NCBI GenBank assembly: GCA_963705545.1
Contig: CAVPJX010000004.1
Coordinates: 323,784-387,783, forward strand
DNA from: DATBLY01 sp963705545
GTDB lineage: Bacteria; Actinomycetota; UBA4738; HRBIN12
Length of the DNA: 64,000 nt
Direction of reading: 5' to 3'
A program made the translations under genes and the position numbers. The notes under the pieces were generated by a model, which saw nothing but the letters and a program-made list of their open reading frames with translations, searched no databases and was not told where the DNA came from. Positions 18,479 through 27,464 of the stretch are shown one piece after another. Within the stretch, counting starts at the first letter, position 1. The number at the start of each line of letters is the position of its first letter.

Positions 18479-19207
18479 ATGAAGCGTCGGCTTTCCTTCG
18501 CGGTGCGGGATCAGCTCGCCGGACGGATCGCGTCCGGCGAGATCGCGGCCGGCAGCCGCCTGCCCCCCGAGCCGCAGCTCGCCGCCGACCTCGGCGTGTC
18601 CAGGGCGACCTTGCGCGAGGCGCTCCGTTCGCTCGAGGAGGACGGCCTCGTCACGCGGACCCGGGGAGCCGGCACGTACGCGACGAGCCGCCCGCGCCTG
18701 CGCAACAACCTGGACATCAACTTCGGCGTCTCCGAGGCGATCCGCGCCGCAGGCATGCGGCCGGGCACGGCATCGGCGACCGTCCGGACGGCGGCGGCCA
18801 CGCTCGAGGAGGCCCAGGCGCTGGACCTGGAGGCGGGCGACACGGTCGTGGTCCTCGAGCGGGTGCGGACCGCCGACGACCGGCCGGTGGTCTGGTCGCG
18901 AGACGTGGTGCGCGCCACGCTGCTGCCGGCGGGGGCGCTCGAGCCTGCCGGTGACGTCTCCGTCTACGAGGTCCTGGCGCGAAGCGACGTCGCCGTCCAG
19001 CATGGGATCGTCACGGTCGAGCCCCAGACCGCGGACAAAGCGCTCGCGAAGCGCCTGCGGATCGATCCGGGCGCGCTCGTGCTCTACCTGCGTCAGGTCG
19101 ACTACGACGCGTCGGGTGAGCCCGTGCTCCTGTCGCACGAGCATCACGTCGCGGACGCGTTCGAGTTCAGCGTGGTCCGTCGCGGACCGGGAGGGGGGAC
19201 GGGATGA
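18479..19207 (+). CDS. GntR family transcriptional regulator with UTRA (HutC-type) effector domain
   Basis: 242 residues. The winged helix is at about 5-68 (AVRDQLAGRIASGEI, LPPEPQLAADLGVSRATLREALRSLEEDGLV, G-AGTYA wing), quoted as motif pieces. A UTRA-like ligand domain with VVVLERVRTADDRPV and YLRQVDYD follows. GntR/UTRA proteins bind a sugar or amino-acid metabolite and release their operator. It is the first gene of a four-gene operon, each gene overlapping the next by 4 bases, so it most likely controls the sugar/polyol enzymes behind it. Confidence 0.9.
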   Translation: MKRRLSFAVRDQLAGRIASGEIAAGSRLPPEPQLAADLGVSRATLREALRSLEEDGLVTRTRGAGTYATSRPRLRNNLDINFGVSEAIRAAGMRPGTASATVRTAAATLEEAQALDLEAGDTVVVLERVRTADDRPVVWSRDVVRATLLPAGALEPAGDVSVYEVLARSDVAVQHGIVTVEPQTADKALAKRLRIDPGALVLYLRQVDYDASGEPVLLSHEHHVADAFEFSVVRRGPGGGTG

Positions 19208-20028
19208 ACATCGGCAAGACGATGCGGATGAAGCGCGTGATCGACCCGGCCGGGGTCTCGATCATCTGTGCCCTTGACCACGGCATGACGTCGCCACAGT
19301 TCCTCGAACCGCTCGCGGACATCACGTCTCGCGCGGCGGAGACCGTCGCCGGCGGGGCGAACGTGATCATGATGAGCAAGGGGATGATCCGGATCGCTCA
19401 TCCCGCCTTCGCTCGCGAGACGTCGCTCGCGATGCTGCTCTCCGCGTCGGCGAACCCGGACGGGTCCCGGCCCGAGATCGTCCAGATCGGCGAGGTCGAG
19501 GAGGCGTTGCGCCTGGGTGCCGACGCGGTGGTGCTGTTCACGGCCCTCGGCGGCGAGACCGAGCCCGGGATGATGGACATCCTCGCCGCGGTCGGGCGGG
19601 AGTGCGAGGCGCTCGGCATGCCGTTCATCGCTGAGGCGGAGTTCCCGACGACGTATGCGTCGGTGGAGGAGCTGAAGGACCAGTACGGGTTCGAGTACCT
19701 GCGCCGGAACGTGCGCCTCTGCGCCGAGCTCGGCGCCGACATCGTCAAGACGAACTGGCCGGGCGACGCGGACGCCTTCGGGAAGCTGGTCGAGGCGACC
19801 TCGGGGATCCCGATGGTCCTAGCCGGCGGCTCGCGCCTGCAGGACCTGGAGCTGCTGACCCGGATGGAGCAGGCCATGGCGGCCGGAGCCGTCGGGTGCT
19901 CCGTCGGCCGGAACATCTTCATGCACGCCTCGCCCGAGGCCATCTCGCGCGCGCTCGCCCGCGTGATCCGCGAGCGCTGGACGGCCGAGAAGGCCTACGC
20001 CTCGCTGCAGGAGGAGTTGGCCGGATGA
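19204..20028 (+). CDS. Class I aldolase of the DhnA/LsrF/FbaB family
   Basis: 274 residues, the usual family length. It keeps the N-terminal ALDHG (Asp25), the GGANVIMMSKG strand, and the Schiff-base lysine in DIVKTNWPG (Lys182), followed by the phosphate-binding VLAGGSR and GCSVGRNIF loops. Members cleave phosphorylated ketoses or condense related substrates through a lysine imine. Its position between a GntR regulator and a dehydrogenase plus FGGY kinase suggests cleavage of a ketose phosphate made by those two enzymes. The exact sugar is unknown. Confidence 0.85.
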   Translation: MNIGKTMRMKRVIDPAGVSIICALDHGMTSPQFLEPLADITSRAAETVAGGANVIMMSKGMIRIAHPAFARETSLAMLLSASANPDGSRPEIVQIGEVEEALRLGADAVVLFTALGGETEPGMMDILAAVGRECEALGMPFIAEAEFPTTYASVEELKDQYGFEYLRRNVRLCAELGADIVKTNWPGDADAFGKLVEATSGIPMVLAGGSRLQDLELLTRMEQAMAAGAVGCSVGRNIFMHASPEAISRALARVIRERWTAEKAYASLQEELAG

Positions 20029-21077
20029 GGGCCGCGCGGATGACCGACGTCAACGCCATCGAGGTCGGCGACGTCGAGGAGCCGAAGCTCGACCCGCGAG
20101 GCGCGATCCTGAAGGTCGAGGCGTGCGGCATCTGCGGGACCGACGCGCGTACCTTCTTCAACGGCGATCCGAAGGCTCCGCCGCCGTGGGTCCTGGGGCA
20201 CGAACCGGTCGGGACGCTGGTCGAAGTGGGTCCGGAGGCGGAGCTCCCGCCGGGCGTCTCCACCGGCGATCGCGTCTTCCTCGGATCGATCCTCACGTGC
20301 GGCGAATGTCGGTGGTGCACCGAGGGCTTCCAGAACCTGTGCGAGCACCACCTGCTGTACGGCTACGACCCGTTCCCCGGCGCCTACGCGGAGCTCGCGG
20401 GCGTGCCGCCGATCGCCACGAAGAACCTGATCCCCCTGCCCGAGGATCTGCCCTCGGACCTCGCGACCGTCGCGGACCCGTTCGCGTGCGCCCTGAACGG
20501 GATCGAGCAGCTCGACGTGCAGCTCGGCGACACGGTGATGATCCTCGGCACCGGGCCGATCGGGTGCTGGCAGGCCGTGATGGCGCGCGACCGAGGCGCC
20601 AGCCGGATCTGGATGACGGACGTGAGCCGCGAACGCCTCGATCTGGCGCTCGGCGTCGTCGGCCGGTTCATCGACGACGCGTGGGTCGCGGGCGAGGACA
20701 ACGGCGTGCAGGACGTGCTGTCGCGCACCGACGGCGTCGGCGTCGAGCGGGTCAGCGTCGCGGCGCCGGCGAAGCCCGCCCAGCAGGCGGCGCTGGAGAT
20801 GGCGGCCAAGCGCGCGCGGGTCGTGTACTTCGCGGGGCTCCCGAAGCACGACCCGGTGAGCCCGCTCGACATGAACCAGCTCCACTACAAGGAGCTGTCG
20901 ATCCTGGGCGCGTACGGCGCGACCCATCGCCAGTACCGGATCACGATGGACTACCTGAACCGTCGGCGGGTGGACCTCGAGGGGGTCGTGACCCATCGTT
21001 TCTCGCTCGAGCACATCGCCGAGGCGTTCGAGACGATCCGCTCCGGCGCCGGGCTGAAGATGGTGATCCTCCCGTGA
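20025..21077 (+). CDS. Zinc-dependent medium-chain polyol/sugar dehydrogenase
   Basis: 350 residues. The catalytic zinc site shows ACGICGTD (Cys37) and GHE (His59, Glu60). The structural zinc site has Cys92, Cys95, Cys98 and Cys106. NAD(P) is bound at ILGTGPIGCWQ. The family includes sorbitol, xylitol and threonine dehydrogenases. It overlaps the aldolase gene (ATGA) and the kinase gene (GTGA), so the three are made in step. It probably oxidises a polyol to a ketose for the following kinase. Confidence 0.88.
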   Translation: MRAARMTDVNAIEVGDVEEPKLDPRGAILKVEACGICGTDARTFFNGDPKAPPPWVLGHEPVGTLVEVGPEAELPPGVSTGDRVFLGSILTCGECRWCTEGFQNLCEHHLLYGYDPFPGAYAELAGVPPIATKNLIPLPEDLPSDLATVADPFACALNGIEQLDVQLGDTVMILGTGPIGCWQAVMARDRGASRIWMTDVSRERLDLALGVVGRFIDDAWVAGEDNGVQDVLSRTDGVGVERVSVAAPAKPAQQAALEMAAKRARVVYFAGLPKHDPVSPLDMNQLHYKELSILGAYGATHRQYRITMDYLNRRRVDLEGVVTHRFSLEHIAEAFETIRSGAGLKMVILP

Positions 21078-22597
21078 CGGGTCCCTACGTGATCGGCTGC
21101 GACGTCGGCAGCCAGGGCACGAACGCGGCGCTGTACGCCGCCGACGGCACGCTGGCCGCATCCGCCTACGAGGGATACGACCTGTCGTACCCCCATCCGA
21201 CCTGGGCGGAGCAGGATCCGGCCGCATGGGCCACGGCGCTCGAACGGACGGTCGGCAAGCTGGCCTCCGACGTGCCGGAGGGCCCGAGTGCCGTGAAGGG
21301 CATCTCGTTCGGCTCGCAGCTCGATGGCATGGTCGTGTGCGACGCGAACGGCCTGGCGCTGCGGCCGGCGATGATCTGGATGGACCGACGCGCCGAGGCG
21401 CAGGCCGCGGCGGTCGCCGAGCGGCTGTCACCCGAGGACTTCTATCGGCACGTCGGTGCGAACCTCGACTCCTCGCACGCCGCCTTCAAGGCGCTGTGGG
21501 TCCGCGACGAGGAGCCCGAGGTTTGGAAGGACGTCCGGATCCTGATGTCGCCGGGGACGTACGCGCTCCGCGCCGTCTCGGGCGTGACGGCGGTGGACTA
21601 CTCCAACGCGTCGTCGCTGGCATTGCTGGATCCGCGCACCCGCACGTGGTCCGAGCCCGTGCTCGAAGCCACCGCGATCGATCCCTCGATGCTGCCGGAG
21701 CTCGGGGCCGGCACGCAGAGCGTCGGGACCGTCACGGGCGCGTTCGCCGATGCGACGGGCCTCTCGCCCGATACGGTCGTGGCGATCGGGTGCGGCGACG
21801 AGATGGCGGCCACGCTCGGCGCCGGGGTGTTCGCGCCCGGGGAGGTCTGCGACGTCGTGGGAACGGCCGAGCCGGTCTGCGCAGCCTCGGCCGAGCCGCG
21901 CGAGGATCCGACGATGCTCGTCGAGTGTCATCCGCACGCCGATCCGGACGCGTGGCTCCTCGAGAACCCCGGGTTCGTCTCGGGAGGGAACCTTCGGTGG
22001 TGGCGGGACACGTTCGCGCCGCTCGAGCGCGAGGCCGAGGCGCGCGGCAAGGGCGATGCGTACGACGCGCTGTCGCGAGAGGCGGCCGACGTGCCGGCCG
22101 GCGCCGAGGGCCTGGTCTTCCTCCCGTGCATGCAAGGCGCGATGGCGCCCGAGTGGAACGGCGCGGCTCGAGGCACGTTCTACGGCCTCACGCTCGCGCA
22201 CACCCGGGCACACATGACGCGCGCGATCCTCGAGGGGAGCGCGTTCGGCCTTCGCGACATCCTCGAGGCGATGGTGGCGGCCGGGCTCGACGTCCGGCGC
22301 CTGACGATCGTCGGGGGCGGCGCGAAGGGGCCGCTGTGGCGGCAGATCAAGGCGGACGTGACCGGCTTGCCGGTGCGCGTGCCGACGAGCGTGGAGACCA
22401 CGGCGACCGGGGCCGCGATCCTGGCGGCGGTCGGCTCCGGCGTGCACGCATCGGTCGCTGACGCCGTCGACGCGTTCGTGTCGTTCCAGCCGGACGAGCA
22501 CGTCCCGGACCCCGCGCATCGCGAGGCGTACGACGAGGCGTACCGGCGCTACCGCGACGTGTACTTCGCCCTCAAGCCGGTGTTCGCGTCGGCCTGA
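21074..22597 (+). CDS. FGGY-family carbohydrate kinase (xylulokinase-like)
   Basis: 507 residues starting at the overlapping GTG (VTGPYVIGCDVGSQGTNAALY). The N-terminal DVGSQGTN phosphate loop, PAMIWMDRRA, the catalytic GCGDEMAATLGAG, and the C-terminal IVGGGAKGPLWRQIKADVTGLPV motif are all FGGY features. Closest by pattern to xylulokinase-like members. It ends the GntR operon; a sugar transporter is not encoded next to it. Confidence 0.88.
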   Translation: MTGPYVIGCDVGSQGTNAALYAADGTLAASAYEGYDLSYPHPTWAEQDPAAWATALERTVGKLASDVPEGPSAVKGISFGSQLDGMVVCDANGLALRPAMIWMDRRAEAQAAAVAERLSPEDFYRHVGANLDSSHAAFKALWVRDEEPEVWKDVRILMSPGTYALRAVSGVTAVDYSNASSLALLDPRTRTWSEPVLEATAIDPSMLPELGAGTQSVGTVTGAFADATGLSPDTVVAIGCGDEMAATLGAGVFAPGEVCDVVGTAEPVCAASAEPREDPTMLVECHPHADPDAWLLENPGFVSGGNLRWWRDTFAPLEREAEARGKGDAYDALSREAADVPAGAEGLVFLPCMQGAMAPEWNGAARGTFYGLTLAHTRAHMTRAILEGSAFGLRDILEAMVAAGLDVRRLTIVGGGAKGPLWRQIKADVTGLPVRVPTSVETTATGAAILAAVGSGVHASVADAVDAFVSFQPDEHVPDPAHREAYDEAYRRYRDVYFALKPVFASA

Positions 22598-22618
22598 TGC
22601 CGAGGGGCGGAGCGGCGA

Positions 22619-23902
22619 TCAGACCGCGCGGTCGTACCGGTCGCGCTCCCAGTCGGTCACGGTCTCGCGCCAGGCCTTGAGCTCCCAGGCGCGTGACGTG
22701 GCGAAGTAGTCGGAGAACTCGGTCCCGAGGGCGGTCCGCAGCCCCGCGTCCCCCTCGAACGCGTGGAGCGCCGACTCGAGCGAGCCCGGGAGCGCGGGCA
22801 GGTCCGCCCGCGCGTACGCGTCGCCCTCGACCGGGTCGGGCGGGACGGCGCCGCGCGAGATCCCGTCGGCGGCAGAAGCGGCGAGCGCCGCCAGGGCGAG
22901 GTACGGGTTCGCGTCCGCCCCCGGCCGTCGGCACTCGAAGCGCCAGAGCTCCGGCCGCGACGACCGGATCGCCCGGATCGCGCACGATCGGTTCTCGTGG
23001 CCCCACGTGGCGTTCACGGGCGCGAACCAGCCCGGGACGAGCCGCTTGTACGAGTTGACGGTCGGGTTCAGCAGCAGTGAGGCCGCGGGAAGGTGGTCGA
23101 GCACGCCGGCGATCGCGGCCGTGAAGACCTCGGGGAGCGGGTCCGTCGTCCCAGCCGCCGCGAAGGCGTTCGTCGCGCCGTTCCACAACGACAGGTGGAT
23201 GTGCCCGCTCGAGCCTTCCTCGCCGGGCACCGTCTTGGCCAGGAAGCTCGCGCGCAGGTCCATCGACGCGGCGACCTGCTTCGTGGCGAACTTCACGAGC
23301 GCGGCGTCGTCGGCCGCCGCCATGCCGCGCGAGGCCTCGAGGTTCAGCTCCAGGAGCCCGGGGCCGGCCTCCGTGTGCACGGCGGAGAGCGCGACCCCCA
23401 TCGCGTCGAGGGCGTCGGAGAGCTCCCGGATGAACCGCTCGTAGCGACCGATCTCGGCGAGGCTGTAGCTGATCCCGCTCGACATCGGCTCGCCATGGGC
23501 GTCCCAGATCCGCACCTCGTACTCGACCGCGGCGAGCGGTTCGTACCCGAGCGCGTCGAGCGACTCCAGCGTGTGCGCGTAGACCTCCCGGGACGCCAGC
23601 GTGCAGGGGGACCCGTCCGGCCAGCTCGGGGTCGCCAGGCAGACGGCCCACCCGGGGCGCCAGCGGAGGGGACGGAGCGTCGCGGGTTCCGGCCGCACGA
23701 CGAGGTCCGCCGCGCCGGTCCGGATCCCGAATCGTTCGTAGTCGGCGATCGGCGTGTCGATCGGATCGAGGCCGAGGATCAGGTCCGTCATCACGGTGCC
23801 GTGCTCGACCGCGGACGCGAAGGCGTCCGCGCTGAGCGCCTTGCCGCGGATCGACCCGTTCATGTCGGGGATCCCGAGGAGGACCCGGTCGTGCTCGCTC
23901 AC
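22619..23902 (-). CDS. Glutamine-synthetase-like gamma-glutamyl ligase (paralogue 1)
   Basis: 427 residues with a GTG start overlapping the aminotransferase stop (GTGA). The GS catalytic barrel is recognisable: VEYEV (126-130) at the first metal ligand pair, TEAGPGLLELNLE with Glu178 and Glu185, GSSGHIHLSLW (230-240) for ATP, ENRSCAIR and RFECRRPGADANPYLA near the C-terminus. No adenylylation Tyr motif is seen. The first ligand block is VEYEVRIW where the relatives read GSEFEFYL, so the substrate pocket differs. Likely an amine- or amino-acid-gamma-glutamylating enzyme of the PuuA/FluG group. Last gene of a four-gene minus-strand operon. Confidence 0.82.
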   Translation of the reverse strand: MSEHDRVLLGIPDMNGSIRGKALSADAFASAVEHGTVMTDLILGLDPIDTPIADYERFGIRTGAADLVVRPEPATLRPLRWRPGWAVCLATPSWPDGSPCTLASREVYAHTLESLDALGYEPLAAVEYEVRIWDAHGEPMSSGISYSLAEIGRYERFIRELSDALDAMGVALSAVHTEAGPGLLELNLEASRGMAAADDAALVKFATKQVAASMDLRASFLAKTVPGEEGSSGHIHLSLWNGATNAFAAAGTTDPLPEVFTAAIAGVLDHLPAASLLLNPTVNSYKRLVPGWFAPVNATWGHENRSCAIRAIRSSRPELWRFECRRPGADANPYLALAALAASAADGISRGAVPPDPVEGDAYARADLPALPGSLESALHAFEGDAGLRTALGTEFSDYFATSRAWELKAWRETVTDWERDRYDRAV

Positions 23903-25272
23903 GCCGGGCCCCCGCGGCCCGGCGTGCCCTCGAGCCGGGCCGCGATCGCGCGCTCGACGTCACCGATCGCCGCCGCGAAGCGATCGATCATCTCGGCGAG
24001 CTCGGCGTCGGTGCTGGTGTACGCCGGTGCCAGCAGGACCTGATCGCCGACGTAGCCGTCGGCCTGCGGATGGGTCGACGTGACGAGCAGGTCGTGCGCG
24101 AACGCGGTGTCGTCGACCATGGCCGCGGCGTCGAGATCGACGGGCAGGAACGACGCCCCGTCGCGCGGATCCACGAGCTCGACCCCGAGCAGGAACCCGC
24201 GTCCCCGGACCTCCTTCACGATCGCCGATCCGGCGAGGGCGGCCTCCAGCTCGTCGCGGAGCGCCGGCCCGCGATCCGCGACGCGGTCGATCCACCCGCC
24301 GTCGTCCAGGAGATCGAGGACCTTCAGGCCCACGGCGGAGGGCAGCGGCGCGCCGTCCCACGTGTGGCCGAGGTCGAACTCCCGCGAGCCGTGATCCAGC
24401 GCGTCGTAGACGTGCTGCCGGCACAAGACGCCGCCGAGCGGCGCGTAGCCGGCGCCGAGCGCCTTCCCGATCGCCACGATGTCCGGCTCGATCGGGAGTT
24501 GGTGGGCGGCCAGCCACGTGCCGACCCGTCCCATGCCGGTCACGACCTCGTCGAAGCAGATCAGGAACCCGTGCGCGTCCCGGCGCTCGGCGAGCCCCTG
24601 CCAGAAGCGTTCGGGCGGCGAGTACGCCGGATGGGCCGCCGCGCCGACGGGCTCGCAGACGAAGGCGGCGATCGTCTCCGGGCCCGCCTCCTCGAGGAGG
24701 CGGTCGAGCTCGTGCAGCGCCGCCTCCCCGGTCGGATCGAACCGGTCGGTCGAGGGCGGGAGGTGCAGGTGGTCGGCGAGGTAGGGCTCGTACGGCGACC
24801 GCACCGTGGCCCGTCCCGACAGGGCCAGGGTCCCCATCGTCGATCCGTGGTACGCCTGTGCCGGCGAGATCACGCGCCAGCGATCCGTCTCACCGCGCTC
24901 CACGTGGTACAGGCGCGCGAGCTGCAGCGCCGTCTCGTTCGCCTCGGAGCCGCCGGAGACCAGCCGCACCCGCGCCATCTCCGGCGCGGCGACCTCCAAC
25001 AGGCGGTCGGCGAGGACCTCCTGCGGCTCGCTCGTGAAGTGGTGGTTGTAGAAGTACGAGAGGCGCCCGGCCTGTTCGGCCGCCACCTCGACGACCTCGG
25101 GCACGCCGTGGCCCAGGCAGGTGACCATCGCCCCACCCGAGCAGGCGTCGAGGATCCGTCGCCCGTCGCCAGTCGTCAGCCAGACGCCGTCGCCGGCGAC
25201 GATCTCCGGATAGGCGAGGTCGAGGAAGCGGGGGAAGACGCTCGTCGCGTCCGCTCCGATCGTGCCGGGCAC
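23899..25272 (-). CDS. Class III PLP aminotransferase (paralogue A)
   Basis: 457 residues. ACSGGAMVTCLGHG, the FDEVVTGMGR Asp that holds the pyridinium N, and the PLP lysine Lys270 in AIGKALGAGYAP identify an omega-amino-acid/diamine aminotransferase fold. The family converts omega-amino groups (GABA, putrescine, beta-alanine) to aldehydes. The GTG start is four bases from the amidotransferase stop, and its own stop overlaps the GS-like gene. It is about half identical by eye to the aminotransferase two genes upstream, so one arose by duplication. Confidence 0.88.
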   Translation of the reverse strand: MPGTIGADATSVFPRFLDLAYPEIVAGDGVWLTTGDGRRILDACSGGAMVTCLGHGVPEVVEVAAEQAGRLSYFYNHHFTSEPQEVLADRLLEVAAPEMARVRLVSGGSEANETALQLARLYHVERGETDRWRVISPAQAYHGSTMGTLALSGRATVRSPYEPYLADHLHLPPSTDRFDPTGEAALHELDRLLEEAGPETIAAFVCEPVGAAAHPAYSPPERFWQGLAERRDAHGFLICFDEVVTGMGRVGTWLAAHQLPIEPDIVAIGKALGAGYAPLGGVLCRQHVYDALDHGSREFDLGHTWDGAPLPSAVGLKVLDLLDDGGWIDRVADRGPALRDELEAALAGSAIVKEVRGRGFLLGVELVDPRDGASFLPVDLDAAAMVDDTAFAHDLLVTSTHPQADGYVGDQVLLAPAYTSTDAELAEMIDRFAAAIGDVERAIAARLEGTPGRGGPA

Positions 25273-25276
25273 CGCC

Positions 25277-25996
25277 TCAAGCCTCCGGCCTGTGGGCGGC
25301 GTCCGCCGGACGTCGAGCGATCCGCTCCAGGAAGCCGTCCAGCAGCCTCCAGGCGTTGCGCCGGCTCTCGCCGGCGATCCGGTGCGTCTCGGTCAGCAAG
25401 GCGTCGGGGTCGACGCCGTCCGCGTCGAGCTCGTGGCGGTAGACCCGGACCCACTCGTCCATGATCTCGGTCGTCACCTCCGGATGGAACTGCAGGCCGA
25501 GCGACCGGCCCGCGACGAACGCCTGGGGGCCGATGTCGGTCTCGGCGATCACGGTCGCGTCCGGCGGCAGCCGGAACGTGTCGAAGTGCCACTGGAACCA
25601 GGGGCCTTCCGGGATCAGCTCCGGGTCGGAGCTGCGCACCGGCAACCATCCGATCTCGGACTCCTCTGAGCGGTAGACCTCGCCGCCGAGCACCCGCGCC
25701 AGCATCTGGCCGCCGAAGCACAGCCCGAGCACCGGGACGTCGGCGTCCACCGCTCGGCGCATCAGCTCGGCCTCCCGTGGCACGAACGACTTCGTGTCGT
25801 CGAACGCCGCGAACTCGGAGCCGAGCGACACGACCAGGTCGTAGTCGGTGGGGTCCACCGCGCGATCGTCGAGGTCGATCCGGTACGTCTCGATGTCCGC
25901 CCCGCGTTCCCGGAGCCACTCGGTGACGTGTCCGGCCGGGGTCGGATCCTCATGCTGCAGGATCAGCGCTCGCAGCGGCTCGTCCCTGGGCTCCAT
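25277..25996 (-). CDS. Class I glutamine amidotransferase-like protein (GuaA-type domain)
   Basis: 239 residues. The nucleophile elbow is GLCFGGQ (Cys93) and the dyad is LQFHPE (His171, Glu173). These free-standing GATase1 proteins are often found in amino-acid or polyamine degradation loci, where they may hydrolyse gamma-glutamyl intermediates. It lies between two aminotransferase genes, overlapping one by a base and four bases from the other, which ties it to their pathway. Confidence 0.85.
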   Translation of the reverse strand: MEPRDEPLRALILQHEDPTPAGHVTEWLRERGADIETYRIDLDDRAVDPTDYDLVVSLGSEFAAFDDTKSFVPREAELMRRAVDADVPVLGLCFGGQMLARVLGGEVYRSEESEIGWLPVRSSDPELIPEGPWFQWHFDTFRLPPDATVIAETDIGPQAFVAGRSLGLQFHPEVTTEIMDEWVRVYRHELDADGVDPDALLTETHRIAGESRRNAWRLLDGFLERIARRPADAAHRPEA

Positions 25997-27426
25997 CAGC
26001 TGCCTCCTTTCGTTGGCGCCGTGCCTGTGGAGAGCTCTTCGTCGACGGCCTCCGTGACCCGTCGGACGGCGTCGGCGAAGCGCGACACCATCTCGCCGAG
26101 CTCCTCGTCGGTCGCCACGAACGCGGGAGCGAACAGCGTCTGATCGCCCGCGTAGCCGTCGCGGGTCGGCTGCGTCGACAGCGTGATGAGTCCGGCGTCG
26201 AACGCGGCGCGGTCGATCCGTCCCCCCACGCGGAGCTCCGGCGGCAGGAAGGACGCACCGTCGCGCGGGTCGGCGTAGCGAACGCCGAGCAGGTACCCGT
26301 GGCCGAGCACCTCGTGGACGATCGGGATGCCCCGGAGCGCTCGTTCAAGCTCCTCACGCAGCGACCGGCCTCGCTCGTGCACGCGTTCGATGAGGCCTTC
26401 GGAACGGACCGCGTCCAGTACGGCCAGGCCGACCGCGCACGACAAGGGGGCGCCGTCCCAGGTGTGACCGAGGCTGAAGCGCCTCGAGCCTCGCGCGATC
26501 GCCTCGTACACCGGCTCGGCGCAGAGCACCGCCCCGATCGCCGCGTAGCCGCCGCCGAGGCCCTTCGCGGTCGCGATGATGTCGGGCGTGCACGCCGTGG
26601 CCGCGCCGGCGAACCATCGCCCGGTTCGGCCGACCCCGGTGACGATCTCGTCGAAGCAGACCAGGAACCCGTGTCGATCGCGGCGCTCGGCCAGGCCCTC
26701 CCAGAACCGCGCGGGCGGCGTGTAGCCGGGGAGCGCCGCCGCGCTCACCGGCTCGCAGAAGTAGGCCGAGACCGTGCCCGGCCCGGCCGCCTCGAGCGCC
26801 CGATCGAGCGCCTCCAGCGCCGCCTCGCCGGTCGGGTCGTGGGGCCACGTGCTGGGCGGGATGTGCAGGTGGGCGGGCAGATACGGTTCGAACGGCCGCT
26901 GCAGACCCGGCCGACCGGTCAGCGCGAGCGTCTCCATCGTCGGTCCGTGATACGCCTGGGCCGGCGAGATCACCTGCCAGCGCTCGGGTTCGCCGCGTTC
27001 CACGTGGTAGCTGCGCGCCAGCTGGATCGCCAGCTCGTTCGCGTCGGCGCCGCTCGTGACGAACCGGACCCGGCTGAAGCCGTCGGGCGCGACGTCGACC
27101 AGCTCGCGCGCGAGCCGCTCCTGGGCGGGGTTAGTGAGGCGCTCGTTGTGGACGTAGGCGAGGCGCTCGGCCTGGGCGCGGGCGGCGGCGACGATATCGT
27201 GACGACCGAGGCCGAGCGTGGCCGCCATCGAACCGCCGCTCATCGCGTCGAGGTACCGCCGGCCGTCCGCGTCTTCGATCCAGACGCCCTCGCCGCGGAC
27301 CAGCACCGGGTAGGCGTGCCCGAGCTCGAGGGGGAGCACCCGCGTGCTCGCGCCGTCGATGGTGGTGCTGATCAGCGGCCTCCTCGGGTGGACGGCGACG
27401 GTCTGCTGGAGCGTAGGGGAACCCAT
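25996..27426 (-). CDS. Class III PLP aminotransferase (paralogue B)
   Basis: 476 residues. DAMSGGSMAATLGLG, CFDEIVTGVGRTG and the PLP lysine Lys288 in TAKGLGGGYAA are clear. It is a paralogue of the aminotransferase at 23899-25272 (shared strings VISPAQAYHG and LGHTWDGAPL). It starts the four-gene operon aminotransferase-amidotransferase-aminotransferase-GS-like ligase. The N-terminal 25 residues before the conserved region are poorly conserved, so a later start is possible. Confidence 0.88.
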   Translation of the reverse strand: MGSPTLQQTVAVHPRRPLISTTIDGASTRVLPLELGHAYPVLVRGEGVWIEDADGRRYLDAMSGGSMAATLGLGRHDIVAAARAQAERLAYVHNERLTNPAQERLARELVDVAPDGFSRVRFVTSGADANELAIQLARSYHVERGEPERWQVISPAQAYHGPTMETLALTGRPGLQRPFEPYLPAHLHIPPSTWPHDPTGEAALEALDRALEAAGPGTVSAYFCEPVSAAALPGYTPPARFWEGLAERRDRHGFLVCFDEIVTGVGRTGRWFAGAATACTPDIIATAKGLGGGYAAIGAVLCAEPVYEAIARGSRRFSLGHTWDGAPLSCAVGLAVLDAVRSEGLIERVHERGRSLREELERALRGIPIVHEVLGHGYLLGVRYADPRDGASFLPPELRVGGRIDRAAFDAGLITLSTQPTRDGYAGDQTLFAPAFVATDEELGEMVSRFADAVRRVTEAVDEELSTGTAPTKGGS

Positions 27427-27464
27427 CCTCGGCCGTCCAGGAGCGCCCGAGGCGCGCTGAGCCG

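Noticed and set aside
21074..22597. Calling the FGGY kinase xylB outright
   Set aside because: The neighbouring aldolase and dehydrogenase do not match the xylose pathway, and FGGY specificity cannot be read from these motifs.
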